Positions 1 through 7,335 of a stretch of DNA of 15,255 nucleotides are shown here, one piece after another. The notes beneath the pieces are model-generated. The model was given only the letters and a program-made list of their open reading frames with translations. It searched no databases and was not told the DNA's origin. The stretch is from Anaerolineales bacterium UBA2232 (GTDB lineage: Bacteria; Chloroflexota; Anaerolineae; UBA2200). The stretch's first letter is position 1. Every line of letters begins with the position of its first letter. A program made the position numbers and the translations under genes. Location: positions 63,353 through 78,607 of the forward strand of contig DDYO01000022.1 of the NCBI GenBank assembly GCA_002348045.1, read 5' to 3'.

Positions 1-590
1 CCCATGATGGTGACCACGGGGGGGCGCACCTGCAAGTCGGCAAGCTCCTCATCGGTATACTCGCGGCGACGCCGCACGGGCTCTGGGGCCTCTTCCTCCA
101 CAGGTTCGGGAGCCTGCTCTTCTTGGGCTTCAAATCCCAGGTCGGCGGCCACGATTGCCGCAGTGTCAAAGTCAATCTCCTGGTTGATGTTGGCCATCAC
201 GCCATTCTTCATCAACTCCCGAATGATGCTGATGGGACTGCTGCCCAGACTACCGGCCAAATCCCGCACCAACAACCGCGAAGGTAGGACTACCACGTTT
301 CCGGAGGGAGGCCCTCCGCCTTCCGACTGACTTGCCGCGTTCTGAGCTGGGGTCGGTGAGGATTGCGCGGTCCCAGGGGCTCCATCGGTGCCCCGCGCTG
401 GACGCTGCCCGCCGCCCTTACTGCCAGGGCGACCCGGCCTCCTTGTAGACCCTCCACGGGGCCCACGATTTTGCTGCCTAGCCTCAAGGCTCCGCAGTCC
501 AGAGCCGGGCGAATCGCCACGAACCGCCGGCGGCGCGCCGCCGGCGTGCAGAATACCAGGCTTTTTGTGGGACGTTCGGTTTTCTTTCAT
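1..590 (-). CDS. infB: Translation initiation factor IF-2, N-terminal part (cut by window edge)
   Basis: IF-2 is the GTPase that brings initiator tRNA to the 30S subunit. About 196 residues are present. The first ~100 are a basic, Gly/Pro/Arg-rich disordered stretch. An IF2_N-type domain follows at about residues 100-150 (VVVLPSRLLVRDLAG, then SPISIIRELMKNGVMANINQ). A Glu/Pro-rich linker leads to RPPVVTIMG, the sequence that opens the G domain just before the missing P-loop. The ATG at 590-588 is fixed as the start because an in-frame TAA lies only six codons upstream (606-608) and an AGAGGA Shine-Dalgarno sits about 6 bases before it. The gene is co-directional with nusA and rnpM, as in most bacteria, but separated from rnpM by ~400 noncoding bases, so it may have its own promoter. 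The call is firm; only the G domain and C-terminus are missing because of the cut. Confidence 0.95.
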   Translation of the reverse strand, partial: MKENRTSHKKPGILHAGGAPPAVRGDSPGSGLRSLEARQQNRGPRGGSTRRPGRPGSKGGGQRPARGTDGAPGTAQSSPTPAQNAASQSEGGGPPSGNVVVLPSRLLVRDLAGSLGSSPISIIRELMKNGVMANINQEIDFDTAAIVAADLGFEAQEEQAPEPVEEEAPEPVRRRREYTDEELADLQVRPPVVTIM

Positions 591-989
591 ATCCCATCCT
601 CTTTCTTAACCAGAATGCGGGTCAGCAGGCGCCTTTCCACGGACGTGTCGGTGCCGGACATAACCCAACAGATGAAGGCCACCATGTGTGCCACTGGAAC
701 ATGCGGACGAACTAGCCAAGCTCCAAAGGGCGCCGCTGGAAGTCACGTGGACAGCAGTCCGAACATTACGCGCGCGTGGGACGGAGAAGAAGAGGGGGTG
801 AGTAAGGGGAAACGGTCCGACCGGGCGATGTGCAGGCTAGTCGGCCATGCAACGACTCCCTTTTCTCATCCGCGCCCACAGGCGTTGGTCCGCGATAAGC
901 GCTATGGTCTTTGTCGCAGTTATTAGCGTCTGCATATGCTGCAAGTCAACTGGCAACCACGAAGGTTGTTCTCGACTCCTCTCCTCGGC
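591..989. other. Noncoding gap between rnpM and infB (place of ylxQ)
   Basis: About 400 bases hold no convincing gene on either strand. All three minus-strand frames are broken by stops (for example TTA 606, CTA 712, TCA 743, TTA 766, CTA 837, CTA 902, TTA 920, TCA 946 in plus-strand reading). Translations do not resemble the L7Ae-like YlxQ protein usually found here. A small minus-strand inverted repeat (CAACC/GGTTG, 954-968) follows rnpM but has no T-tract. The long plus-strand frame at 363-926 is antisense to infB and looks spurious. A weak promoter-like pair lies at 920-949. Confidence 0.6.
920..949 (-). promoter_or_regulatory. Possible promoter for infB
   Basis: Read on the minus strand, TTGACT (949-944) is followed after 18 bases by TAATAA (925-920). 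The -35 box is good (5 of 6 to consensus) and the -10 box is poor (3 of 6). It would give a leader of over 300 bases before infB. Weakly supported. Confidence 0.3.
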
Positions 990-1292
990 CTAGAGCTGTT
1001 CAGAGTTCTCTGAGGAAAGCGCATCCGGCAATCCCTCACTATAGTCGTTCAATCGTTGACGATCCTCGGGCGTCAAAGGGGCCTTGAGAGCATGGTCCAG
1101 CCTGCGCCGAGCGATGGACCCTTGGAGACAGGCCCTGCAACGACAAACGTATGCTCCTCGCCCAGCGGACTTGCCCCGCTCATCAACGCTGATCACCCCC
1201 TCGGGTGATCGCACGATACGGACCAGGTCCCGCTTCGGCCGGACCTGCTGACAATGCACGCAGGTCCGCAACGGAATGTGCTTTGGTGACAT
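990..1292 (-). CDS. rnpM: YlxR/RnpM family RNA-binding protein
   Basis: This 100-residue protein belongs to the YlxR family (DUF448). The Bacillus subtilis member, RnpM, has been reported to bind RNase P RNA and modulate its activity. The family signature is complete: RTCVHC near the N-terminus (residues 9-14), then KRDLVRIVRSPEGVISVDERG, GRGAYVC, and a following CRACL. The normal family length is 90-100 residues. The ATG at 1292 is the only good start in the frame. A purine-rich GGTGGAAGG lies directly before it, closer than ideal, so translation may be coupled to nusA, whose stop is 36 bases upstream. It forms part of the nusA-rnpM-infB cluster. The call is secure; the exact role in this organism is inferred from the family. 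Confidence 0.93.
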   Translation of the reverse strand: MSPKHIPLRTCVHCQQVRPKRDLVRIVRSPEGVISVDERGKSAGRGAYVCRCRACLQGSIARRRLDHALKAPLTPEDRQRLNDYSEGLPDALSSENSEQL

Positions 1293-1328
1293 CCTTCCAC
1301 CGACCCAGTGGATCCTCAGCCGGAGCCG

Positions 1329-2879
1329 CTACCAGCTCTCCAACTCATCTTCCCACCGCACGCGGCTCTCTTTGCGTTTGGTGCGGCGCACTACTGTGCC
1401 GCTCTCCTCGTCAAAGACGAGTTCGTCACCGCGGCGTCGTTTCTTGCCTTTACCCTTGCTCCCGGAGTCGTCGTCTGCCTCGTCCTCCTCGGTCTCGGGC
1501 TGCCATTCGGCCGCGTCTGGAGTTACTGCCTGCTCGATGATCTCCACTGGCTCAGGAGCAATACTGACTTCAACGGCTTCCAGTACGGATTCGGCTTCCG
1601 CAACTGCCGCGTCAACTTCGATGGGCTCTTCTTCCACAAGAACCGGCTCAATCTCCGGCGCTTGGTCAGGCCCTACGTCCACCAGCTCGGCTTGTTCCTC
1701 AGTTTGGACGAGGGCTGCTTCCTCAGCGGCCAATGCGCGCTCAGCCTCAGCCAAAAGCTGCAAGGCAGCTTCACGCTTGGCAGCCACCTCAGCTTCATGA
1801 ATGGCGGCTTGGGCTGCTTCTTCTGCACGCCGCTCTGCTTCATCGGCGGCTTCGGCAGCGCTCTTGATGTCAATCCGCCAGCCGGTCAGCTTGGCCGCAA
1901 GACGGGCATTCTGCCCTTCTTTACCAATGGCAAGGGACAACTGAGCGTCGGGCACGACCACCGTTGCCGTTTTGGTGTCCTTGTTAAGCCAGACCTGCTC
2001 CACCTTGGCAGGACTGAGGGCATTGGCGACAAAGGTGGTCTCATCGGGCGCCCATGCTACCACATCGATCTTTTCGCCGCTAAGCTCATTGACGATGTTC
2101 TGTATGCGAACTCCCCGCATGCCCACACACGAACCCACTGGGTCGATGCCAGGCTGAGTAGCTGATACGGCAACCTTGGATCGGTAGCCTGCTTCTCGGG
2201 CGATCGCCTTGATCTCGACGGTGCCCGAAAAGATCTCCGGGACCTCAGTCTCCAGGAGGCGGCGCAGCATCTTCTGATGAGTGCGGGACACCAAGATGTG
2301 GGGACCTCGGGCGCTACGATCCACCTGGTAGATGTACGTGCGTACCCGTTGACCGGGCGTGTACTGTTCGGTGGGCATCTGCTCACTCTTGGGCAGTGTC
2401 GCCTCGGCACGCCCCAAAGACAGCACGACGTTGCCTGAGCTGTCTATGTTGCGCACGGTGCCCAAGACGAGCTCGCCCAAGCGATCAGACCAGTCTGCGA
2501 AGATGGTCTCACGTTCCGCTTCACGGATTCGCTGCAGGATTACCTGTTTGGCCGTCTGTGCAGTGATTCGTCCAAAGTCGCTTGGCGTCATCTCAATGCG
2601 GACCGTGCCGCCTAGCTTGGCCATGGCATCGATCTTCCGAGCCTCATCCAGGCTGATCTGCAGTCTGGGGTCCTCGACAGTGTCGGTGACTTCCCTGTCC
2701 GCAAAGACGCGCGCCCGCCCGGTGTTCGGGTCCACCTTGACCTCAATATTGAGTGCGGGTCCAAAGTTCCGCTTGTACGCCAGGACGAGGGCCTGTTCAA
2801 TAGCGTCCAGGATCACCTCTCTGGAAAGGCGGCGTTCGGCACACACTTGGTTAATGGCGATCAAAAAGTCGTTCTTCAA
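1329..2879 (-). CDS. nusA: Transcription termination/antitermination factor NusA
   Basis: NusA binds RNA polymerase and modulates pausing, termination and antitermination. The 516 residues show the N-terminal RNAP-binding domain (about 1-130), an S1 domain (about 133-205, [22 protein letters not shown]) and two KH domains (to about 345, with [26 protein letters not shown] and [20 protein letters not shown]). A long tail follows: Ala/Glu-rich predicted helix, acidic stretch, then a [15 protein letters not shown] basic patch. The E. coli-type acidic repeats are not evident. I place the start at the TTG 2879-2877 rather than the ATG at 2951: a GGGAGGA Shine-Dalgarno lies 9 bases upstream, family proteins begin with a (M)K-(N/S)DF-like sequence here, and the ATG lies inside a leader hairpin. 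Transcription probably starts at the strong promoter at 2981-3009. rimP, the usual upstream partner, is absent. Confidence 0.95.
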   Translation of the reverse strand: MKNDFLIAINQVCAERRLSREVILDAIEQALVLAYKRNFGPALNIEVKVDPNTGRARVFADREVTDTVEDPRLQISLDEARKIDAMAKLGGTVRIEMTPSDFGRITAQTAKQVILQRIREAERETIFADWSDRLGELVLGTVRNIDSSGNVVLSLGRAEATLPKSEQMPTEQYTPGQRVRTYIYQVDRSARGPHILVSRTHQKMLRRLLETEVPEIFSGTVEIKAIAREAGYRSKVAVSATQPGIDPVGSCVGMRGVRIQNIVNELSGEKIDVVAWAPDETTFVANALSPAKVEQVWLNKDTKTATVVVPDAQLSLAIGKEGQNARLAAKLTGWRIDIKSAAEAADEAERRAEEAAQAAIHEAEVAAKREAALQLLAEAERALAAEEAALVQTEEQAELVDVGPDQAPEIEPVLVEEEPIEVDAAVAEAESVLEAVEVSIAPEPVEIIEQAVTPDAAEWQPETEEDEADDDSGSKGKGKKRRRGDELVFDEESGTVVRRTKRKESRVRWEDELESW

Positions 2880-2925
2880 CCTGCAAATCCTCCCGCAGGC
2901 AGTTGACCCTGTCGTACAGGGTTCA
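2880..2925 (-). promoter_or_regulatory. nusA leader: hairpin plus SD held in a small stem-loop
   Basis: On the minus strand, ACCCTG/CAGGGT (2922-2917 with 2911-2906, loop of 5) forms a perfect 6-bp stem that can be extended by two pairs past a bulged A. Immediately downstream, CCTGC (2899-2895) and GCAGG (2884-2880) can pair across a 10-base loop that contains the whole GGGAGGA Shine-Dalgarno. The TTG start of nusA begins one base after the stem. This arrangement could tune NusA translation; regulation itself is inferred. Confidence 0.5.
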
Positions 2926-2932
2926 CAACAAT

Positions 2933-2955
2933 AAAAGTGGGTATCTCCCACTTTT
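2933..2955 (-). terminator. Perfect 9-bp hairpin with T-rich arm in the nusA leader (attenuator candidate)
   Basis: AAAAGTGGG and CCCACTTTT pair perfectly around a 5-base loop. On the minus-strand transcript the stem ends in TTTT and is followed by ATTGTTG, so it resembles an intrinsic terminator lying between the nusA promoter and nusA. It could act as an attenuator for NusA autoregulation, or end residual proS read-through. The symmetric A/T ends would also let it act on the plus strand. Confidence 0.6.
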
Positions 2956-2980
2956 GCGCAGTGCTATTACGCTCCCCCGC

Positions 2981-3009
2981 ATTATAAGCGTATTGGCCCA
3001 TTTAGGCAA
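2981..3009 (-). promoter_or_regulatory. Sigma70-type promoter of nusA operon
   Basis: On the minus strand TTGCCT (3009-3004) is separated by exactly 17 bases from a perfect TATAAT (2986-2981). A start near 2974 would give a leader of about 95 bases before the nusA TTG codon, covering the three hairpins described there. Confidence 0.8.
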
Positions 3010-3055
3010 ATTCGCCTCTCGGTGAGCCCACTGCCGCACTCGCGACCCGAGACGA

Positions 3056-3096
3056 GCAGATGCATCCTGTGGCCAACAGCATCTGCCGCTGGATGC
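3056..3096 (-). repeat. Nested inverted repeats downstream of proS
   Basis: GCAGATGC (3056-3063) and GCATCTGC (3079-3086) form a perfect 8-bp inverted repeat, with a further TGT/ACA pairing inside. GCATCC (3062-3067) can instead pair with GGATGC (3091-3096), so the two stems exclude each other. It lies 4-44 bases after the proS stop. There is no T-tract, so a terminator role is only possible, not shown. Confidence 0.45.
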
Positions 3097-3099
3097 GAT

Positions 3100-4803
3100 T
3101 TACCGCGCGAGACCGGCAATTACGTCATTAAAGTCGGTCAGCGCGATAAGGCGTGAGGCTGTTTCTCCCCGTCTCTTGATCTCGACGCTGCTCTGAGCCA
3201 GCGTCTTGCGGCTGACCGTGATGCGCCATGGGATCCCGATAAGGTCTGCATCGGCGAACTTGACCCCAGCGCTCTCCTCGCGGTCATCGTATAGCACTTC
3301 GTAGCGGTTCTTGACCAGGCGAGCGTACAGCTCCTCTGCCTGAGCTGCAATGCCCGGTTCTGTCACCCCCAGAGAGAGCAGGTGGAAACGGAAGGGTGCC
3401 ACTGATTCTGGCCACACAATGCCCTTGTCGTCGTGATGAAGCTCGACAATCGTGGCCAGAAGCCGGCCCGTGCCGATGCCGTACGAGCCCATCACGATCG
3501 GCTTTTCCTGGCCGTCCTTGTCCAAATACGTGGCGCCCACCGCGTCGCTGTACTTGGTCCCCAGCTGAAAGAGGTGGCCGACCTCAATCCCGTGTGTGGC
3601 CTTCAATCTGCCCTCGCACTGGGGACACTGGGCTCCGTCCAAGGCCAGCGCGATGTCCGCCAGAGTGCTCACGGCAAAATCGCGCGGGTAATTGACGTTC
3701 ACCAGGTGAAATCCGGGCTTGTTTGCACCTGCCACAAAGTTGCGGCCGATGGTGATGGACTCATCGGCGACGACCTGCAGGTCGTGCAGGCCTACCGGTG
3801 AGGCATACCCGGCGACGATCCCCGCCTTCTCAAGTTCTTCCTCAGTGGACACGTGCAGCTCTGGTCCGCCCAAGGTATTGGTCAGCTTCACTAGGTTGAC
3901 TTCCAGGTCGCCGCGGATGAGCGCCATGACCACTTGACCCTTGTCGGTGGTGTAGAACACTGCCTTCAGGGTCTGATGCGTCGGTACACCCACGTAGGTT
4001 GCTACTTGCTCAATGGTCTTGCAGTCTGGCGTGGCAACCGGAGCGGCCAGCCGTTCATCGCCCGATACGCCGGCCGGTATGGTGAACCTGGCCTTTTCGT
4101 CGCTGGCCACATAGTCGCAGCGGTCACACTGCACGAACGTGTTCTCCCCAACTTCGCTGGCAACCATGAATTCATGGGATACTGCACCGCCCATGACGCC
4201 AGAGTCGGCTGCCACCGCTACGGCCTTGACGCCACAGCGCTCAAAGATGTTGACATAAGCCTGGTACATATGGGGATAGAACTCGACGATGCTTTCCATG
4301 GTAGCATGACAGCTGTAGGCATCCTTCATGGTGAACTCACGCGTACGGATGAGACCACCCCGGGTGCGCGGTTCGTCGCGAAACTTGATCTGGATGTGGT
4401 AGCACATGAACGGCAGTTGCCGGTATGAGTTCACCTCGCGCCGCAACAACTCGGCGACGGCTTCTTCGTGCGTCATGGCCAGCACCATATCGTGGTCTGC
4501 CCGGTCCTTGAATCGTAACAAGGTTTGACCGGGCGCAGGCGCGTCGTAACGGCCGGTAGCACGCCAGAGTTCGGCGGGATGCACCACGGGCATGCTCATG
4601 TCCTGACCGCCGATGGCATCCATTTCGTCGCGCATGATCTGCTCGATCTTGCGAAGAACGCGCCAGCCCAAGGGCATGTAGGCATATATGCCGGCCGCAA
4701 GCTGACGGATGAGGCCAGCCCGCAGACACAATTGGTGGCTCACCAGGTCCGCCTCCGCGGGAACTTCACGAAGGGTGCGCCCAAACAGCTGCGATAAGCG
4801 CAT
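3100..4803 (-). CDS. proS: Prolyl-tRNA synthetase, bacterial type with editing insertion
   Basis: This class IIa enzyme charges tRNA-Pro with proline in the cytoplasm. The 567-residue protein matches the bacterial form in length and order. The N-terminal catalytic part begins MRLSQLFGRTLREVP; motif 2 lies around FRDEPRTRGGLIRTREFTMKDAYS. A YbaK-like cis-editing insertion spans about residues 240-380 (QTLKAVFYTTDKG to FVAGANKPGFHLVNVNYP). Motif 3 is GSYGIGTGRLLATIVE, and the C-terminal anticodon-binding domain contains YEVLYDDREESAGVKFADADLIGIPWRI. ATG 4803 has GGAGG about 10 bases upstream and a strong promoter at 4837-4864. The 5' leader is only about 30 bases, too short for a T-box. The gene is divergent from the MBL gene and precedes the nusA unit. 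A tRNA-Pro gene also lies in this window, at 12683. Confidence 0.97.
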   Translation of the reverse strand: MRLSQLFGRTLREVPAEADLVSHQLCLRAGLIRQLAAGIYAYMPLGWRVLRKIEQIMRDEMDAIGGQDMSMPVVHPAELWRATGRYDAPAPGQTLLRFKDRADHDMVLAMTHEEAVAELLRREVNSYRQLPFMCYHIQIKFRDEPRTRGGLIRTREFTMKDAYSCHATMESIVEFYPHMYQAYVNIFERCGVKAVAVAADSGVMGGAVSHEFMVASEVGENTFVQCDRCDYVASDEKARFTIPAGVSGDERLAAPVATPDCKTIEQVATYVGVPTHQTLKAVFYTTDKGQVVMALIRGDLEVNLVKLTNTLGGPELHVSTEEELEKAGIVAGYASPVGLHDLQVVADESITIGRNFVAGANKPGFHLVNVNYPRDFAVSTLADIALALDGAQCPQCEGRLKATHGIEVGHLFQLGTKYSDAVGATYLDKDGQEKPIVMGSYGIGTGRLLATIVELHHDDKGIVWPESVAPFRFHLLSLGVTEPGIAAQAEELYARLVKNRYEVLYDDREESAGVKFADADLIGIPWRITVSRKTLAQSSVEIKRRGETASRLIALTDFNDVIAGLAR

Positions 4804-4836
4804 GGGTACGGAACCTCCAGGGCACAGGATGGGTCT

Positions 4837-4864
4837 ATTATAGCCGGCTGGGCCGGCGAGTCAA
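4837..4864 (-). promoter_or_regulatory. Sigma70-type promoter of proS
   Basis: On the minus strand TTGACT (4864-4859), a 16-base spacer and a perfect TATAAT (4842-4837) lie about 35 bases before the start codon. The spacer is filled by GCCGGC-TGG-GCCGGC (4843-4857), two self-complementary hexamers that also form an inverted repeat and could be a protein-binding site. Confidence 0.8.
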
Positions 4865-4875
4865 AGGCTTTTTGC

Positions 4876-4905
4876 TTGGCCTTCGGACGCTGAATGTGCT
4901 ATACT
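4876..4905 (+). promoter_or_regulatory. Promoter of the MBL hydrolase / AlkZ-related pair
   Basis: TTGGCC (4876-4881), an 18-base spacer and TATACT (4900-4905) lie 32 bases before the GTG start at 4938. The unit is divergent from proS, whose promoter -35 box is only 12 bases away. Confidence 0.6.
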
Positions 4906-4937
4906 GGTGCCCGCCATTCTGCCGATGGAGGGCACAG

Positions 4938-5564
4938 GTGAGGATTGAGACCCTGGTCGTGGGCGCTCTTCAGACCAATTGCTATGTCGTGTGGGACGAG
5001 TTAGAGAAGAAGGCGGTGATTCTGGACCCGGGCGGCGACGCGGGAATGATTCTGGACACCGTGGGGCGGTTGGGCGTGCACGTAACTCACGTGATCAACA
5101 CCCATGGGCACTTTGATCACATCGGCGCCAACGCCGAGGTTCTGCGTTCCACCGGGGCGGAGCTGGCCATACACCCTGATGATGTGGACATGCTGTCCAA
5201 CCCACTGCGCAGCTTTGGGATCTTGATGGGTCAGTTCAAGACCAGCCCGCGGCCGACGATTCTTCTCAGCGAGGACTCGACCATACAGGTCGGGGCTACA
5301 CCACTCCAGATTCTGCATACGCCTGGGCACTCACCGGGCAGCGTTAGCTTGTGGTCGCAACAGGATGGCGTCGTATTCTGCGGCGATGTGTTGTTCCGCA
5401 TGGGAATCGGCCGCACAGACTTCCCGGGCGGGAACCGACGGACGCTGCTGAGCTCCATTCGCATCAAGCTCTTTGCTCTCCCCGATGACGTGATGGTTTA
5501 CCCTGGTCATGGTCCCACAACGACCATCGGCTTTGAGAGGGAGAACAACCCATTCCTGGCATGA
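4938..5564 (+). CDS. MBL-fold metallohydrolase, glyoxalase II-like
   Basis: The 208-residue protein has all the metal ligands of the metallo-beta-lactamase superfamily: THGHFDH (H56, H58, D60, H61), the His in LHTPGHSPGS, the Asp in FCGDVLF, and the C-terminal His in VYPGHGP. This binuclear-metal hydrolase set, in a short protein lacking the C-terminal HAGH domain of true glyoxalase II, fits the COG0491 group; the substrate is unknown. The GTG at 4938 is chosen over the in-frame TTG at 4872 because GGAGG sits 6 bases before it, family proteins begin near the sequence I-E-T-L-V-V-G, and the upstream codons overlap the promoter. It is followed after 10 bases by the AlkZ-related gene, so the two are probably co-transcribed. 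Family call firm, specific reaction not. Confidence 0.9.
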   Translation: MRIETLVVGALQTNCYVVWDELEKKAVILDPGGDAGMILDTVGRLGVHVTHVINTHGHFDHIGANAEVLRSTGAELAIHPDDVDMLSNPLRSFGILMGQFKTSPRPTILLSEDSTIQVGATPLQILHTPGHSPGSVSLWSQQDGVVFCGDVLFRMGIGRTDFPGGNRRTLLSSIRIKLFALPDDVMVYPGHGPTTTIGFERENNPFLA

Positions 5565-5574
5565 GGGCTTGGGC

Positions 5575-6468
5575 TTGACGGTTCAGCGGGTTACTCCTGA
5601 GCAGGTGCTGGCCTGGCGCGATCAGCGCTACAGGCGGCGCGAGGATCTGCGGCTGCGCACCCCGTCTCAGGCGGCGGATTTTGTGAACGACGTTGGTTAC
5701 TGCTTTGTCTTTTCGGGCCAGGGCCTGGAGATGCCTACCTTATGGGAGGCGGTCTGCGGGGAGTCGCGCCTGGTTCCGGTCCACCACCATGATCCTGACT
5801 TGGGCCGGACATGGGATTGGAAGGATGAACTTCCATCGCAGGGCCTGGTCTACTATGGTAAGTGGCTGCGTAAGAAACCCATGTTGATTGCCCTCAAGCT
5901 CCTGCCTTTCCTCTACGCGCTTTCGGAGAATACTGGCGACGTGTTGGATTATCTCGTAGAGTACCGGGATGGCAGGCTGACCGATGAGGGCCGGCGGGTG
6001 TATGAGGTTTTGCTCAAGGGCGGGCCCATGCCGACCAGTCACCTGCGCCGCGCTGCGGGTCTGGCGGGGAAAGACGCTGCTCCGCGCTTTGACCGCGCTA
6101 TCGTCGAGCTGCAGATGCGACTGATGATTGTCAAGGTCGGCATTTCCGATGCCAATGCCTGGCGGTACTGCTATGTGTATGATCTGTTCCAGCGACGCTT
6201 TCCGGACGTCGCCGCACAGGCTGAGGCGATTTCCTACGAGAGGGCCGGGCGCGTACTACTGGAGACCTACTTGAAGAACGTGGGCGTTGCAGAAGTTGCG
6301 GATCTGGCACGGCTCTTTGGAAAACAGGAAGCCGCTGTGAACCTGCCGCTGAAGCAGCTGTGGGCTGAGCGGGACGCTTGGTCGGCTGAGGTGACTGTGG
6401 AAGGCCGGGATGCTGACTGCCTTGCCTCGATCGATTTTGTTGCCGCGGTTCGCGCGGATTCCCAGTAG
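5575..6468 (+). CDS. AlkZ-related winged-helix protein
   Basis: The 297-residue protein resembles the AlkZ/YcaQ-related winged-helix proteins, which include a DNA glycosylase for interstrand crosslinks in E. coli; most distant members are uncharacterised. Visible blocks are an N-terminal segment (VTPEQVLAWRDQRYRRREDLRL), DVGYCFVFSGQGLEMPTLWEAV, TWDWKDELPSQGLVYYGKWLRKKP, and a helix-rich wHTH-like section around GRRVYEVLLKGGPMPTSHLRRAAGL with FDRAIVELQMRLMIVKVG. I do not see a clear catalytic QxQ motif, so glycosylase activity is doubtful. TTG 5575 is chosen because GAGGG lies 7 bases before it and it avoids a long overlap with the MBL gene; TTG 5569 is an alternative. No signal or membrane segment is visible. 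Family assignment is from memory of the pattern and is moderate. Confidence 0.65.
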   Translation: MTVQRVTPEQVLAWRDQRYRRREDLRLRTPSQAADFVNDVGYCFVFSGQGLEMPTLWEAVCGESRLVPVHHHDPDLGRTWDWKDELPSQGLVYYGKWLRKKPMLIALKLLPFLYALSENTGDVLDYLVEYRDGRLTDEGRRVYEVLLKGGPMPTSHLRRAAGLAGKDAAPRFDRAIVELQMRLMIVKVGISDANAWRYCYVYDLFQRRFPDVAAQAEAISYERAGRVLLETYLKNVGVAEVADLARLFGKQEAAVNLPLKQLWAERDAWSAEVTVEGRDADCLASIDFVAAVRADSQ

Positions 6469-6645
6469 GCGGTTACTTGCGGCGGAGTGCCGCTGTGCGT
6501 GGCATAATGTCGCCGGGCGGCCAAGGAGCGATTTGATGGGCTTGCGGACAAGTAGTGTGGCATGACGAAGCAGGGCTTTTTCTGAAGGGGTGCGTGCCTG
6601 GTTGGGGCGGGCTCTTTACGTTGACCTGTTGGGAGGAAATGGAAC

Positions 6646-7335
6646 GTGCTGGAAGCATTGGAAGCTACGGTTGACCGAATTCGAGGCATTCTGGACACCA
6701 AGAACGCTGCCCGAGACCGGGCGCTGACATCTTCGCGGGAACTGACTCGCCATTGCGCGAACAGCATTCGTGCATCGCATCGGGGCGACCATGAGCTGGC
6801 GTTGCAGCTGTTGGCCTCAGCCAGGTTGATTGTGGAGCGTCTAACTACAGAGCTCGCGGAACATCCCGACCTGTACCATGCCGGCTACACTCAGGATGCC
6901 CTGAAAGAGCTTGCCGAGGCGAACATCACCAGTGCGTTGATACGGTCCCAACCACTGCCGGTCCCAGAGGAGCTCAAGGTGCCAGTGGCCGCGTATCTCA
7001 ACGGGATGGGTGAAGCGATGGGTGAGATGCGTCGGTACGTTCTGGACTTGCTGCGCCAAGGTGGGCAATTGGCGCGGTGCGATCAGATGCTCGAAGCGAT
7101 GGATGAAGTCTATGGGGTCCTGGTCACCCTGGACTACCCTGACACGCTGACAGGTGGACTGCGGCGCACGACGGATATGGTTCGCGGTGTTCTGGAGCGT
7201 ACCCGCGGTGATGTAACATCAGCTGCGGGTCAGGATGCTCTGCAGCGCTGCCTGCACGGGCTGCGGGAGCAGCTGGCCCTTGACGCTGTCGGTTCGTCGG
7301 TCACGATTGCTCAACTGGATGACCTGGATGAGTAG
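6646..7335 (+). CDS. Translin family single-stranded nucleic-acid-binding protein
   Basis: Translin is an oligomeric, all-helical ssDNA/RNA-binding protein; in eukaryotes, with TRAX, it forms the C3PO ribonuclease. The 229-residue length and helical pattern match the prokaryotic translin group. Characteristic blocks are LTRHCANSIRASHRGDHELA, the HPDLYHAGYTQDALKELAEA segment, LPVPEELKVPVAAYLNGMGEAMGEMRRYVLDLLRQG, and the C-terminal YDYPDAL-like TLDYPDTLTGGLRRTTDMVRGVLERTRGD. The acidic residues around E-A-N-I may correspond to the catalytic face in TRAX-type members, but this cannot be settled here. GTG 6646 has a GGGAGG Shine-Dalgarno 9-10 bases upstream. The preceding 177 bases hold a small GCGGC/GCCGC hairpin (6479-6493) and no clear promoter. 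The gene overlaps the next by 8 bases, heading a four-gene unit with nuclease-like pieces. Confidence 0.85.
   Translation: MLEALEATVDRIRGILDTKNAARDRALTSSRELTRHCANSIRASHRGDHELALQLLASARLIVERLTTELAEHPDLYHAGYTQDALKELAEANITSALIRSQPLPVPEELKVPVAAYLNGMGEAMGEMRRYVLDLLRQGGQLARCDQMLEAMDEVYGVLVTLDYPDTLTGGLRRTTDMVRGVLERTRGDVTSAAGQDALQRCLHGLREQLALDAVGSSVTIAQLDDLDE

Noticed and set aside
363..926. 187-codon plus-strand frame
   Set aside because: It is antisense to the basic Gly/Pro/Arg-rich start of infB and extends into the noncoding gap; the composition is low-complexity and nothing is recognisable.
1308..2165. 285-codon plus-strand frame
   Set aside because: Lies wholly antisense to nusA except for its first bases; the open frame reflects the biased codon use of the Ala/Glu-rich NusA tail.
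2880..2951. NusA start at ATG 2951
   Set aside because: The extra 24 residues are unlike NusA, span the leader hairpins and lack a ribosome site; TTG 2879 has GGGAGGA at good spacing.
4804..4842. T-box riboswitch upstream of proS
   Set aside because: The promoter leaves a leader of only about 30 bases, and no T-box sequence is present.
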